From Cerioporus squamosus (taxonomy: Eukaryota; Basidiomycota; Agaricomycetes; Polyporales; Polyporaceae), in contig JABYQS010000344.1 of NCBI GenBank assembly GCA_022592435.1, positions 1 through 28,473 of the forward strand: a stretch of DNA of 28,473 bases, written 5' to 3'. Below the pieces are notes generated by a model. That model was given only the letters and a program-made list of their open reading frames with translations. It had not been told where the DNA came from and did no database searches. A program made the position numbers and the translations under genes. Of the stretch, positions 1 to 9,237 are shown one piece after another; position 1 is the stretch's first letter, and every line of letters begins with the position of its first letter.

Positions 1-655
1 ATCGTGTGCGGTCTCAGCATGATCTTCGTCGTCGTCCTCATTGTATGGACAACTAGCAGGAAAGCCGCGGTTGGTGAGTCGTCTCTCTCGGGCTCTTGGG
101 TAGGAACAGAGGTGTTCGGCGTTGCGCTATTGTCTCCTACTCAGTTGGCGCCGCAGTAGTGGAGGAGGCGATCCTCCAGTTCAGCCACGATGCGCTGATG
201 ATAGCGGTGACTGCACTGGCGGAATATGAGGACGAGGAGCACCCGCGCGGCTAAGTATCTTGTCCGCGGGTTGATCGACAAGCGTCGGCGAGCTCTGAGC
301 TGCCCAACTTCGACCATCGTCACTGAAGGACGCATCTGTTCGCCATGTGAAGGGCGCGCGTTGGCTTCCCTGTCTCGTGATCTTTCAGGGTGCCGGTAGG
401 CAGCTGCGTCGCTAATGACATTCATTCTCCTTGATGTGGGGACGGTGCGCCGCTGCTGGCAAATGCCGCGATTTTCTTGAGCTACTGAGCCACGACAACT
501 CGCACAGAGCCAACCTCTTCGGCCTCTCGAACTCTCCCCGCACGACTCACACTAACCCACCCACAGGCCGGGTCGAGTTCCGGATCTTCCTCGTCCTCCA
601 CCTCATCACGCTCCTCTTTCAGCTCCTCTCCCCTAGTTCTCACCTGTTCTGCTGA
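1..655 (+). pseudogene. Chs7-family gene remnant (unit 0)
   Basis: Bases 1-73 encode the end of a Chs7-family exon 2: a membrane segment followed by TTSRKAAVG, the counterpart of TTRRRAAVG in the full copies. The donor GTGAGT starts at 74. The matching acceptor is at 561-566, and exon 3 resumes at 567 with GRVEFRIFLVL. Similarity stops near 628, and the frame ends at TGA 653-655 after about 29 residues, where the full gene continues for more than 170. Exons 4-6 are absent downstream. The 493-base intron contains a diverged copy (about 350-410) of a cassette also found in intron 2 of both full genes. The 5' part lies outside the window, so I can only say that the 3' two thirds are gone. Confidence 0.85.
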
Positions 656-1045
656 TTGATGCTCGTGCTCGTTCGTCCCATCGTACCAGCTCGGTGAACA
701 GTGAGAGGCAGCTATTGTAGTATCTTGAGTACGACCCGCTCGGGACACGCACGGTCGATCAACGTATCCTGCAGATATGTCGCATGGCGGGCAAGATACA
801 TGTAGTAGATAATATGGTATGGTGCGAGGAACTTGAGATAGACAATGAATTCGCCTTTCGTACGATGCCCAGAGGGTGCAGCGAGCGACTGAGACGAGGC
901 CGGTAACTACGGGGATATTTGACCCAACACCCGGAACAGCAGCAGGGACGGGGAGGTCACCAACGGGGGAGCTCAGAGGGAGGGCGGAGGTGATAGCACT
1001 GAAAGCGATTGTGGAGAAGACAGCGAGCGAGCTAAAGGAGAACAT
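482..1045 (-). CDS. Putative secreted protein with strong signal peptide; 3' end doubtful
   Basis: Starting at the ATG 1045-1043, the frame opens with MFSFSSLAVFSTIAFSAITS followed by ALP, a textbook secretory signal peptide, then a Pro/Val/Gly-rich stretch (VPAAVPGVGSNIPVV). This is a common layout for small secreted proteins of mushroom-forming fungi. The start has A at -3, a TATAAG box 120 bases upstream and a pyrimidine-rich leader. The frame stays open for 187 codons to 482. After about residue 55 the composition changes, and the ORF finally runs antisense across the Chs7 exon 3 remnant, so the true gene probably has an intron or is truncated. I do not recognise the family. It is not found in units 1 or 2. 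Confidence 0.5.
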   Translation of the reverse strand: MFSFSSLAVFSTIAFSAITSALPLSSPVGDLPVPAAVPGVGSNIPVVTGLVSVARCTLWASYERRIHCLSQVPRTIPYYLLHVSCPPCDISAGYVDRPCVSRAGRTQDTTIAASHCSPSWYDGTNEHEHQSAEQVRTRGEELKEERDEVEDEEDPELDPACGWVSVSRAGRVREAEEVGSVRVVVAQ

Positions 1046-1163
1046 GCTGTGCAAAGGAGCGTGAGCGGGGAAAAGACTGTGAGGGCCGGCGGGTTTGGTC
1101 GGGAGCGCGGGAGCAAGAAGAGCGACTTGAAGTCGATGCTGATTGTCTTCGAGCTGGAGGGTT

Positions 1164-1169
1164 CTTATA
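1164..1169 (-). promoter_or_regulatory. TATA box of the secreted-protein ORF
   Basis: Read on the minus strand this is TATAAG, 119 bases before the ATG at 1045. It is followed by a CT-rich leader with TCAAGTCGC-type motifs. Placement and leader composition fit an RNA polymerase II promoter. Confidence 0.5.
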
Positions 1170-1259
1170 CCTGCAGACCTTACGGCCAACGCGAAGGCGT
1201 CCTGTGCGAGCCGCACCATATACAATGGTGCGCACGCGATCGCGCCCAAGGACCGTCAT

Positions 1260-2912
1260 AGCGGCCGCCTGTAGCTGGTAGTGCGATATATCAGCTTCTC
1301 TGACCAGCAGCACAACATGATGGACCGACTTGTGGGACGTATCCGAGACCGTGACGGGGCTCTAGGTGGACCAGCAAGGGTTTGAATGGTCTGCTGAGAA
1401 GTACCATCCGTTAAAACTGGTCCGCCACACGCAGACCGGGGTCCACTGCATGATTTGACATTAATGACCGCCCGCCAGCTGCTAGCGGCGCGCATCGTGG
1501 CGGCGTGTCCGAATGAGTGCATCGCATCGTACGCTGTCTGCACTTCGTCGCTCGTATTGGCTTCTGCATCCGCGGGGAGCGGGTGCAAGCTTCGGTCACC
1601 CGCAACTGAGTCCGGGAGTGACGGTCAAAATACCAACCAGGTGGCGTCGTCCTAGATGATCGCAACGCCGCTGTTCCGACAGCCTCACAGGGAGAGCGTC
1701 GGCGGTTCAGTTGCCTCGCACAGCTCCCCTTCCTGCAGCTCCGAAAGCGTTCGTTCCACAGAGACCGTGCGGCAGTGCTCTCCGCTCTGCACACCTCGGG
1801 CCCGCCGGGACCTGAGTGCGACGCTCTTGAGTTCCTCTGTTCGCGTTTCCCGGTCGCTGGGCGGGAATTCCGCATGTGCGTCGTCCGTGCTCCGAATTCC
1901 TTGCGGTCGTCCTCGAGGGCCTGAGATTCGCGCAGGGAAGTCCAGAGTCGGAACCCCAGGGCCATATAGTCGAAGCCGGGGAGAACGTTGCACGTACTGG
2001 TACCCGTGCGCCGAAGTTCTCGCCGTGCGTCGTGGTCGTGCCGAGCTGCAGGATGATACCAAGCACCGAGGGTTTGCGGCCGTGGCTCACGCAGTCCGAT
2101 CACCTCCGTGCCACTTCGCCTTCCCGCACCGGTAGCCCATCTGTGTACTGCCAGTACTAGTGCACCAGACATGGTCAGCGTTGGCGATTTAGCTCTCTCC
2201 GGAAAGTGTAGTGCGAGCTAACTCACGGTGGCATTGTGGTTTTCGGCGCTGATCGACGCGCGCACAATGCGCCCCACGGGGGACCAGGATGTGGCCTGTT
2301 TGCGATGCTGCGCGAGCCCGATGAAGTGCAGCGACGTGGGCGTGTGATGTGGAGAGTACGCCGTGGTCGCGGCGAATGTAGGGGACGCGGAGAACCTCTT
2401 CGGACTGCGAGGGCAGTTACCAGTACTGAGATCGCGCGGTGGAGGCTTGCATATATATTGGCAGTGGTTACAAAGTCACTGTGCTCCGTTACTCGTCGGG
2501 CGTTCGTTTGCAACGCCAATGCAGTGTTCCGTCGTCGTCGTGTTGTCTGGTGCGCAATCGGATGGCTTCTTCGGCCGTGGCGTTTGCGAGTCAGAACGGA
2601 AAGGCACGATGCCACCCAGGAGACAGCTTGATTGAAGCAGGTGGATTAAGTATACATGGTTCATACATGCGCAAGTACCAAGTTGCTGATGAGACAGCTT
2701 GCGGACGTCGTGCGTTTGGAAAAAAGAGAGACACGGCGGATGGACTTACGGAAGAAAAGGTCTGCCAGCTACATGCTATGACGGCCTCTTGCTGGCAAGC
2801 CAATCCCGACACGCCCTCGAAGGAGACGGAGTCTCGAAGGACTGGAGAGGAGAGACGAAAGCTGACCTGCGCGGTATGTTCGGCGAGGTGGATGGGAAAC
2901 CGCCGCTGTACG
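1260..2912. other. Unit 0 tail: diverged, collinear fragments of the duplicated unit
   Basis: Three stretches resemble parts of unit 1 in the same order. About 1268-1320 matches about 13470-13520, sharing CTGTAGCTGG and an ATCAGCTTC-CTGAC core. About 1895-1930 matches about 14070-14110 around TCGTCCTCGAGGGCC. About 2640-2850 matches about 15650-15843 around GACACGCC-CGAAGGAGACGG. A minus-strand frame from an ATG at 2172 is open for 253 codons to 1411 and shares an ALEDD stretch with the minus-strand ORF at 13981-14485. I read this as a degenerate unit missing most of its middle. No intact gene can be called here; a 2236-2631 plus-strand ORF of 131 codons has no recognisable features. Confidence 0.5.
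2818..2887. repeat. Cassette A, copy 1 (upstream of Chs7-1)
   Basis: A stretch with GAAGGAGACGG, a variable middle and a CGCGGTA end. Related stretches occur at about 15808-15872 and 16262-16345, so each Chs7 gene is preceded by at least one copy. Divergence between copies is considerable. Confidence 0.5.
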
Positions 2913-2990
2913 GCCGCGGGAGACGCCCAGACGCGCGAGGGGAAGTCGTTGTTCTCCGCGTCGACGACGGCACACGCGTCTTGAAGACGG

Positions 2991-3006
2991 ACGACGACGA
3001 CGACGA
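2991..3006. repeat. (ACG)n trinucleotide run
   Basis: Five consecutive ACG-type triplets upstream of Chs7-1. Unit 2 (about 16630-16645) has one triplet fewer, with an interruption. This is an ordinary microsatellite difference between the copies. Confidence 0.7.
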
Positions 3007-3236
3007 GGAGCAAGTCGCGCACGGTGCAGGCAGCGAGCGCGGACAGAGGCGAGTGACGCGCGAGTGAGGACAGACAGCGTCGATCGAGCCAAGCAGCGAC
3101 TGGGGCGGGGCGGCTGTTGGGGGCCTCGTGGGGTGCGCTCGTTGGCGCGCTCGCTGCTTTTCTCTTCGCCCTCGTCGCTGGATACGCCTCCTGCCCTCCT
3201 CTCCTCGCAGTGCGCACTCGCTGCTCGTTGCTCGCG

Positions 3237-6055
3237 ATGACCCGCTTCGGGGACTTTGCGCCCCTGTGCCACCAGGTGCCCTCCTATGCCTGGTGCAACC
3301 TCTTCTACCGCCAGGTTCGTCTGCCGCCTCCTCTCCCTGTCCGCACTCGCTCACGCCGCGCACAGATCGAACACCACAACTCGAGCATCCTCCAGGCCAT
3401 GTCTGCAGATCCCGTCTCCGCCCCCGTCGGCGTCAACCCCGAGTGCGGCATCCTCCGCGTCGGCCACGAAGGCTCCCTCGCCAACGTCGCCAACATCATC
3501 GCCTGTGCGCTCAGCATCATCTTCACCCTTCTCCTCATCGTATGGACAACCAGAAGGAGAGCTGCTGTTGGTGAGTCGTCTCCCGTCTTCCTTCTGTTTC
3601 GTTTCCATGTCCGTCTGCGCCCTCCCTGTCCCTCTCCCCGTGCTGCCTTATCGTCACATCTTGGTGCATACATTCTCTCCATGGCCCAAGCCTATCGCCA
3701 TCCTCCGAAGTGCCCCGCAGACCCTCGTGCGACGCATATAGCGACGTGCCTCGTTTCATGATGCCCCTCCTCTCTACACATCTCGGTGTCGTCTCTGGTG
3801 GCGAAAGTCCAACGTGGTTCACTCTCCTACCTGCCATACCACCCTGCACATTCCCCACGCAAATCCCTACGTCTTCGTAGCAGCCTCTGGTCGCTCAATC
3901 GACCGCCGTTTCTCGACGCTACTCGGCAAACAGCGTCGGGCAAGAGGCATGCGCTGTGGAGAGCCTCCTGGGAACACGGTCTCAGGTGTTGCAGTTGGGT
4001 CGGGCGCACAATGCATCGCACCATGCCATGACCCTCTCCTCCCCCTTCTCTCTTCTCCTTGCACGACTCACTGTCGTCGCTGCATATGTACTGCGCCGTG
4101 GCGAGTGCCAAGTGGAGTCCGCGGTATCGTCTGTTATGGACCGTCCGTGCCGCATGTTCCGCACGCCCCCTCCCTGCGCGTCCGTAATTGCAGCCGTCAC
4201 GGCATCCACCTCCCCTCATCTCTCTCTCCAGCACCGACGCGCGGTAGACAGGGGACCTGGGCGACCGTCAGTCTCGTCGACGCACGGTGGGAATGCGGTG
4301 TCAAGCCTTCCGTTATTGTCTTTCCGCGCAGGCGCGCCGGTTTCCTGTCCAGTTCGCAGTACGTGCCAACCCCGCCGCGCCGTCACCTCCACGCCCGGAG
4401 CTGCGCGCGATGCAGTGTCGGCGGGACCACATAGCGCGGCCTGACCGTCGTGTTGTTGGCACGCGTCGCGCGCACGGATCAGACCCAAGCAACGCCGTTG
4501 GGGCGGCTGCTGTTTTCGTCGACCATCTCAGATGTCCGTTATCGAATGAGAGGCGCGTCGGCTTCCCTGTCTCGCACTCTAACAGGCGTGCCGGCGGGTA
4601 GCTGTGTCGATCGTGGCGTTCGGTCTCCGCGACGCGGGGAAGCCGCCGCCGCTGGCAGCGCGGTCTTCCGCGACTCGTGCTTAGCATACTCCTTCTCTCC
4701 CGTCCTCGATATCTCTCTCAGACGCACACGCTAACCCCCTCGCGCACAGGCCGGGTCGAGTTCCGAATATTCCTCGTCCTCTATCTCATCACCCTCCCGC
4801 TGCAGCTGCTCTCCACCGGCGCGTTCCTCGAACAGGGCTCGACCGCGCTCACTGCGATCACCGCCGTGCATGCCGGCTTCGTCGCCGCGACCTTCTGGGC
4901 GCTGCTCGGGAACGCGATCGTCAGCACGCAGGTCGTCGAGGACGGCACGATGAGCTCGTTGGTGGTGAGTCCCAGGCCTGCGGCCATGTCCCGTGTCTGA
5001 GATCGTTCGCTGACGCACGCGCGCAGCCGTTCGACTTTGCGATCCTGGCGTTCCTGGCGGCGACGATCTACATCGCGCTGGATGTCGGCTTCTCGTTCAT
5101 GACTGTGTTTGGGCCGTCGAACCCGCCCGACGCCCTGGGCAGCATCCCGCTGTTTGTCTTGACGAGTATTTGGCCGGGCGCGTGAGTGTTCACTCTGTTC
5201 CTCTCCTCCTTCGCTCGATCCCACTGCCTTGCTCCCTCGCCGCCGCCTATGCGCACCTCCGCTGCCCTGTACCCCATCCCGCTGCGTCCTTCCCACACCC
5301 TCGCACCGCACACGCTGACGCCCCGCTGCAGCGCCGCAATATTGTACTTCGCCATCATGGCGTACGTCGTGCTCGGGCTGCTGAACGAGCTCCGCCCGAT
5401 GTGGTACTACGTCCTGGCTGCGGTCCTCTTCGTCCTCAGCCAGCTGGACTTCTTCTTGCTGAGCAAGGTCATTTGCAAGGTGCGTCTTCCGCACACTTTC
5501 GGCGTCGGGTCCACGACTGACGCATTTGCTGCTTCATCGCGCGCGGAACAGGCGGCCGCTACGGGTGGGGTGAGCAAGGTGGACGGATCGTTCATTGCGA
5601 CGTTACTCGAGACGGCCGCCGTCGGCGTGCTGTTCTCACCTTTGGAGGGGTATGCATCGTCCTGGCGGGCGATCGCGTCGTGGGCGTGCAGGCGTCGCGT
5701 AGATAGAGTTGTGTGTAGTAGTATGAAATATATTACGTTGTGCTCTACGTTGCTGCGTGCGTGTGCGAGAGCTAGGCGGCTAGCGAGTGTTGAGCGGGGC
5801 CACCCGGGGTGCGCGTCGGTGCTGCGTAGACAGACGTGGGTAGTAGCAAGAAGTATACTACGTTCTGCGCGGTGGATGCATGCACGAGAGTCGGAGACGA
5901 GGAGCAGCAGAATGGAGTCGGAGCGGCGGCCGACGGCGAGCGACTGGCGAGTGACAAGCGGGGCAAGATCTCCCGGATCGATCGTTTGCCTCAGGACGCT
6001 ATGGGCACTACATAGAACACTGGGATGTGCTCCCTTCATCGTATGCTTCCTCTAG
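3237..6055 (+). CDS. Chs7-family chitin synthase export chaperone-like membrane protein (copy 1)
   Basis: Chs7 is known as an ER membrane chaperone that lets the class IV chitin synthase Chs3 leave the ER; this gene belongs to the same Pfam family. Exons: 3237-3314, 3366-3570, 4750-4964, 5027-5181, 5332-5479, 5552 onward, all with GT-AG introns and matching phases (267 codons in exons 1-5). Visible are the N-terminal FGDF-PLC motif, seven hydrophobic segments (about residues 68-88, 100-120, 127-152, 169-190, 206-232, 241-265, 280-295), RRRAAVGRVEFR after the first, VVEDGTMSSL, LNELRPMWYY and KVDGSFIATLLETAAVGVL. Intron 2 is unusually long (1179 bases). After residue 295 the expected short acidic tail is not recognisable; the frame stays open to 6055, but unit 2 shifts frame in this tail, so the true stop is probably near 5700. 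The start has G at -3 and follows a CT-rich leader. Confidence 0.85.
3571..4749 (+). other. Oversized intron 2 of Chs7-1
   Basis: GTGAGT donor at 3571 and a CGCACAG acceptor ending at 4749. The other introns of this gene are 51-150 bases; this one is 1179. It contains pyrimidine-rich stretches and, at about 4280-4380 and 4555-4640, cassettes repeated in intron 2 of the unit 2 gene and (the second) in unit 0. ORFs inside it are open only by GC bias. I see no intron-encoded gene. Confidence 0.75.
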
Positions 6056-6442
6056 TGCGGCACACTGCCCCAGAGGACAAATCGAGAGGTCTGGGATGGG
6101 AGAGAACTGCTTACCCGGTCCTCTGTGGCTGGCCTGCTACGCTCTCTTGCTGCCCTGTATACAGCGGCCACCGTGTACCGCCTGGGTGGTTAAGTCGAAG
6201 TAAGTAGTTCGCGTTGCGAAGCAAGTCGGGGTCCTTGTTCATGGAGCGACAGTGGTATTTCGTGTTCAATACATCTAAAGCAGCTATTACATGTACTAGA
6301 GACTGGGAAAGAAACAAGAACAGTGTGCAGGATACAAACCGGAGACGGATACAGCGGTCGGGAGCCGCTCCGAGCCTCGGGCGCCTATACCGCACTTGCC
6401 GAGTCGTGCGCGCGCTGCCTCTCTTCCACCACGACCACCACT
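5710..6442. other. 3' flank of Chs7-1 and intergenic region
   Basis: AT-richer 3'-UTR-like sequence begins around 5715 (ATGAAATATATTACG). The stretch holds no convincing gene. Compared with unit 2 it carries several one- to three-base indels and a 35-base difference near 6135-6170, as expected of non-coding DNA. Confidence 0.6.
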
Positions 6443-6589
6443 ATGCACTCACACTCGCTCGTTCTGGCCTCGTTCTTGCTTTTCTCCGAGATCCTGGCTC
6501 TGGAAGTGTGTGCTCCCTGCGAACACGGTCTCTGGAACCTTGACATCTCGACCTCGAACGCGCGGACTGGATGCTGGCAGCGGACGTGA
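6443..6589 (+). CDS. Small secreted-type peptide, 48 aa (copy 1)
   Basis: ATG with A at -3 opens MHSHSLVLASFLLFSEILAL, a short positive/polar start and a hydrophobic core typical of a signal peptide. A probable cleavage region before EVCAPCEHGLWN follows, then a short mature part with three cysteines (two as CAPC, one as GCW). The TGA is at 6587-6589. The protein is identical in unit 2, where the only change is a silent TCG to TCA. It could be a complete small secreted protein or only the first exon of a longer gene, since intron-like signals follow; no family is recognised. Confidence 0.5.
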   Translation: MHSHSLVLASFLLFSEILALEVCAPCEHGLWNLDISTSNARTGCWQRT

Positions 6590-7322
6590 TGTAGCCCCGG
6601 AGAAGAGGTAGCATGTGTACGCGCAGGGAATCATAGTGAGTTCTCCATGTGTACTTGGGCGAGTAGGTACGTACCGGGTGCAGATATGGTGCGGGTGCGA
6701 CTGGCATATGTGCCGTAGCTATACGCCCGCATGCAGGCAGCTACTGGACACGACCCGGCCTCGGAGATCGTCAGACGAGCGCGAGAGACGCGAGAATTCG
6801 CACCAAGGTAAGTACGCCTCGCCTCGTATCGGCTCCGCTCGTGCGTGCAGGCTGGAGGACGACGTGGTTGACGTTCGGGACGGCGCGCAGACACTCTGCT
6901 GGGAGATCTGTGCTCAGACTGGGTTAGAAGCTGCCCCGGGATTGCGAGCTGACCACACACGTACCTAGCTAAGCCTTGCGGCTCTCCCTGTTTCCTCCGA
7001 CACGCGAAACAACCAGAATGCGCCCGGGAACGCTGACTCGAGGTACGTCAGAGCCAGTCCATGGGCTAACACATTGTGAATGCACCTCAAGCGGCCTATT
7101 CAGCAGGCCTGTCTTCGTCGAGCTGGAGGTCCAGAATCATGTCGGGTGAGACACAGTCTGTGCGGACAAGGTACATGAGCGGATGTCGTACGACGAAACT
7201 CCGTGCTCACCTGCATGCAGCATACAGAGAACGCGTTACACGTGTTTGCTCTCACCGCTGCACGCCGCGTCGTCCGCATGTCAACAGCGCGCGGTCCCGG
7301 CAACCTGCTCGAAGGTAGCAGA
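6590..7322. other. Unresolved, possibly coding interval (unit 1)
   Basis: Exon-like blocks are present on the plus strand. About 6741-6806 and 6850-6959 are joined in phase by a 43-base intron with a GTAAGT donor and GTGCGTGCAG acceptor; the joined reading contains ASEIVRRARETREFAP and LEDDVVDVRDGAQTLCWEIC. The next splice does not continue without a stop. On the minus strand 6631-6960 is open for 109 codons and also conserved in unit 2. I cannot decide the strand. Confidence 0.3.
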
Positions 7323-9237
7323 TCAGAACAGCAAGCCATCAAAGTCTAGGAAGCACTCACGAAACTCGACAACGAGGACGCGCTGCGCGCGTCCTCTCTC
7401 CTCCAGAGGCTCGGGCTGCAGCGAACAGGGAGCGGAGAAGCAGCTGCGGAAGACGACCACAGCGTGGTGGCGAGCAGCCCGGGAGCTCGACGTGGCCTGG
7501 GAGAACGTGCCCGGGAGTGCTGGCAAACAGCCCGGGAGCTTGAACGCGGGCTCGACGACGTGCCCGGGAGCGCTGGTGACGTGTCCACAAGCCGGCAGGA
7601 GGCGTAGGACGAAGTCAGTGCAAGCACCGCGGTATGCGCGATCCTGGCGACGTGCTGGGAGCCGTGATTGACAGGCAGGTTAGCAAGGTCAACACTGGAC
7701 GCTGTCGCAAGCAGGTGAAGGAAACTCACGAAGCTCAATGACGAGGACGCGCGCAACGCGTCCTCTCTCCTCTAGAGGCTCGGGCTGCAGCGCACAGGGA
7801 GCGGAGAAGCAGCTGCGGAAGACAACCCGGGCGCGGTCACAAACAACCCGGGAGCTTGACATCGCCCACGAGTGCCGGGGAGCGTTCTCCACGCATTTGC
7901 AACCGGGCGGGAGCTGTATACAACGAGGCCTGCGGAGGATGACCGGGAGTCGCCGATGACGGTGTCATGAGAAACCTGCACTGGAGGAGGCAGGTATGAG
8001 CCACGCAGTCTACAACAGCGAAGAGCTAACTGACGTACACAGTCATAGCGTAAATGGTTGGAGCCTTCATGGTGTCGTACGTCGAGTCCGGGAGCTCGGT
8101 AGCGGCATAGAGATGGCGGTGTAGAGCCTGGAGAAGGGATCGCCACTCGTCGCCATCGCGGCTCTCGAGTGGTGACGGGCAGCTCCCAATCACCAGAGAC
8201 ATAGGAGGGGGTTGGGGGAGTCGTAGTCCTCGGGATGCCTCTCCTGGCCGAGCGTGGCCTCCGATGTCGCAGCTCGTGCCCGGAGGTAGAGAAAGTCGCC
8301 CGGAGACTCTGCCGCGTCCTCGTGATGTGCCATGTCGCGTAGACATGTCGCTGGTCAGAGCTCGCATGCCTGGTCTTGGTGCGTCACAGCGGGCCTAGAA
8401 GTGGAAGCGAGTCTTCGAGAAGACTGTGGGAGCGAATACAAGGTGAGCGACTGCCTTCATGCATCACAGATGAGATATGTGACTTACACAATCTAAGATG
8501 TGTCGTCCCATGGACATCGACATGGTGTACGCGCCTGGGCATAACCTTCGACGTGGTGGTGCGTGCCCGGGAGAGCGTATCGAGTACTCTTACACTTGCG
8601 TAGGGCTGCGCCGGCCGCTTGAGTCGTTGTCGCAGGTGTGGTGTTTGGAGGCAGTGCATGCGCTGAGAGAAGAACAGTCTCGCCCGGGCGGCACGCGTAG
8701 TGTTCAGTCGCAGCACGCGTCAGGATGCCGCTGCTTCGCTCACGACCAGTGTTCGCATTGAGCTGGAGTCGTCCGCGTCAAACTGTACAGAAACGCAGGC
8801 AAGGAAGGTGCGTACCTCTTGTTCTCCTCAAGTACACCGCTCCGCGACTCGGAACTCCTGGACGATGTGAGGCTGCTTGTTACGGCTGAGCTGGGCCGGC
8901 TGGGAACAGCGCGAGTGGTCGATGGAGAGGTGCAGGCAGTAGCGAGATGAGTGACAAGTGCAGCTTACAGATGGTGGACGGCACCATGAGGATGGAGGGC
9001 AGCGGCCAGTGCAGTGCAGACAGGGGACAGCGTGGCAGGGAAAAGGTAGGAGGCAGGAGAGGCGTGCGAGGTTGCTGTCTGAGGGATGAGTGTTGTGGTG
9101 AGAGATGTCGCTGCGAATGTGGGACGACTGTGTGGCCTCGGTGATTGTGCTCTCCGCTGTGAAGGGAAGCGGCCAGCGATATGAGCAATGGTTAGCGAGG
9201 TCATCACCGCTTGTTCAGCGGCTCCATCAGCACGCAT
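7323..9237 (-). CDS. Unknown multi-exon gene, about 453 aa (unit 1)
   Basis: Hand-built model on the minus strand: exons 9237-8969, 8899-8744, 8662-8596, 8545-8488, 8350-8194, 8161-8039, 7929-7730, 7654-7323. Phases match at every junction and no stop intervenes. Most introns are 50-137 bases with good signals, for example a TTCTTCTCTCAG acceptor at 8663 and a TTGCTAAC branch site in intron 7729-7655. The 8193-8162 intron is only 32 bases and is the weakest point. The ATG at 9237 has A at -3. The N-terminal part is Ser/Thr/Pro-rich, and the middle contains MAHHEDAAESPGDFLYLRAR and GDEWRSLLQALHRHLYAATE. The last two exons each hold a related module (RSCFSAPC, LQPEPLEERGR, RVLV-E), and the C-terminus is FLDFDGLLF. 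No family recognised. Unit 2 carries a broken copy. Confidence 0.45.
7361..7500 (-). repeat. Duplicated exon module, copy B (unit 1)
   Basis: About 140 bases closely related to 7730-7870. In the minus-strand frame both read SSSR, then VVFRSCFSAPC, LQPEPLEERGR and RVLV, and both are followed directly by a GTGAGT donor-like sequence after GAG-TTT-C or GAG-CTT-C. Differences in this frame are mostly conservative (Ala/Ser, Ile/Val, Leu/Phe). Confidence 0.7.
7730..7870 (-). repeat. Duplicated exon module, copy A (unit 1)
   Basis: Partner of the 7361-7500 module, in the preceding exon of the minus-strand gene. Read on the plus strand this copy contains an in-frame TAG where the other copy and unit 2 have CAG. 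That argues that the minus strand is the coding one. Confidence 0.7.

Noticed and set aside
3117..3236. Upstream in-frame extension of Chs7-1
   Set aside because: There is no ATG in this extension, and the FGDF motif expected at the N-terminus starts right after the ATG at 3237.
7183..7671. Plus-strand ORF of 162 codons, conserved in both units
   Set aside because: The minus strand gives a longer spliced frame with better splice sites here, and the duplicated modules vary more conservatively in the minus frame. I treat this as the shadow.
8498..8761. Plus-strand ORF of 87 codons, kept in unit 2
   Set aside because: It is antisense to three exons and strong splice sites of the minus-strand gene. 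It is possible but less supported.
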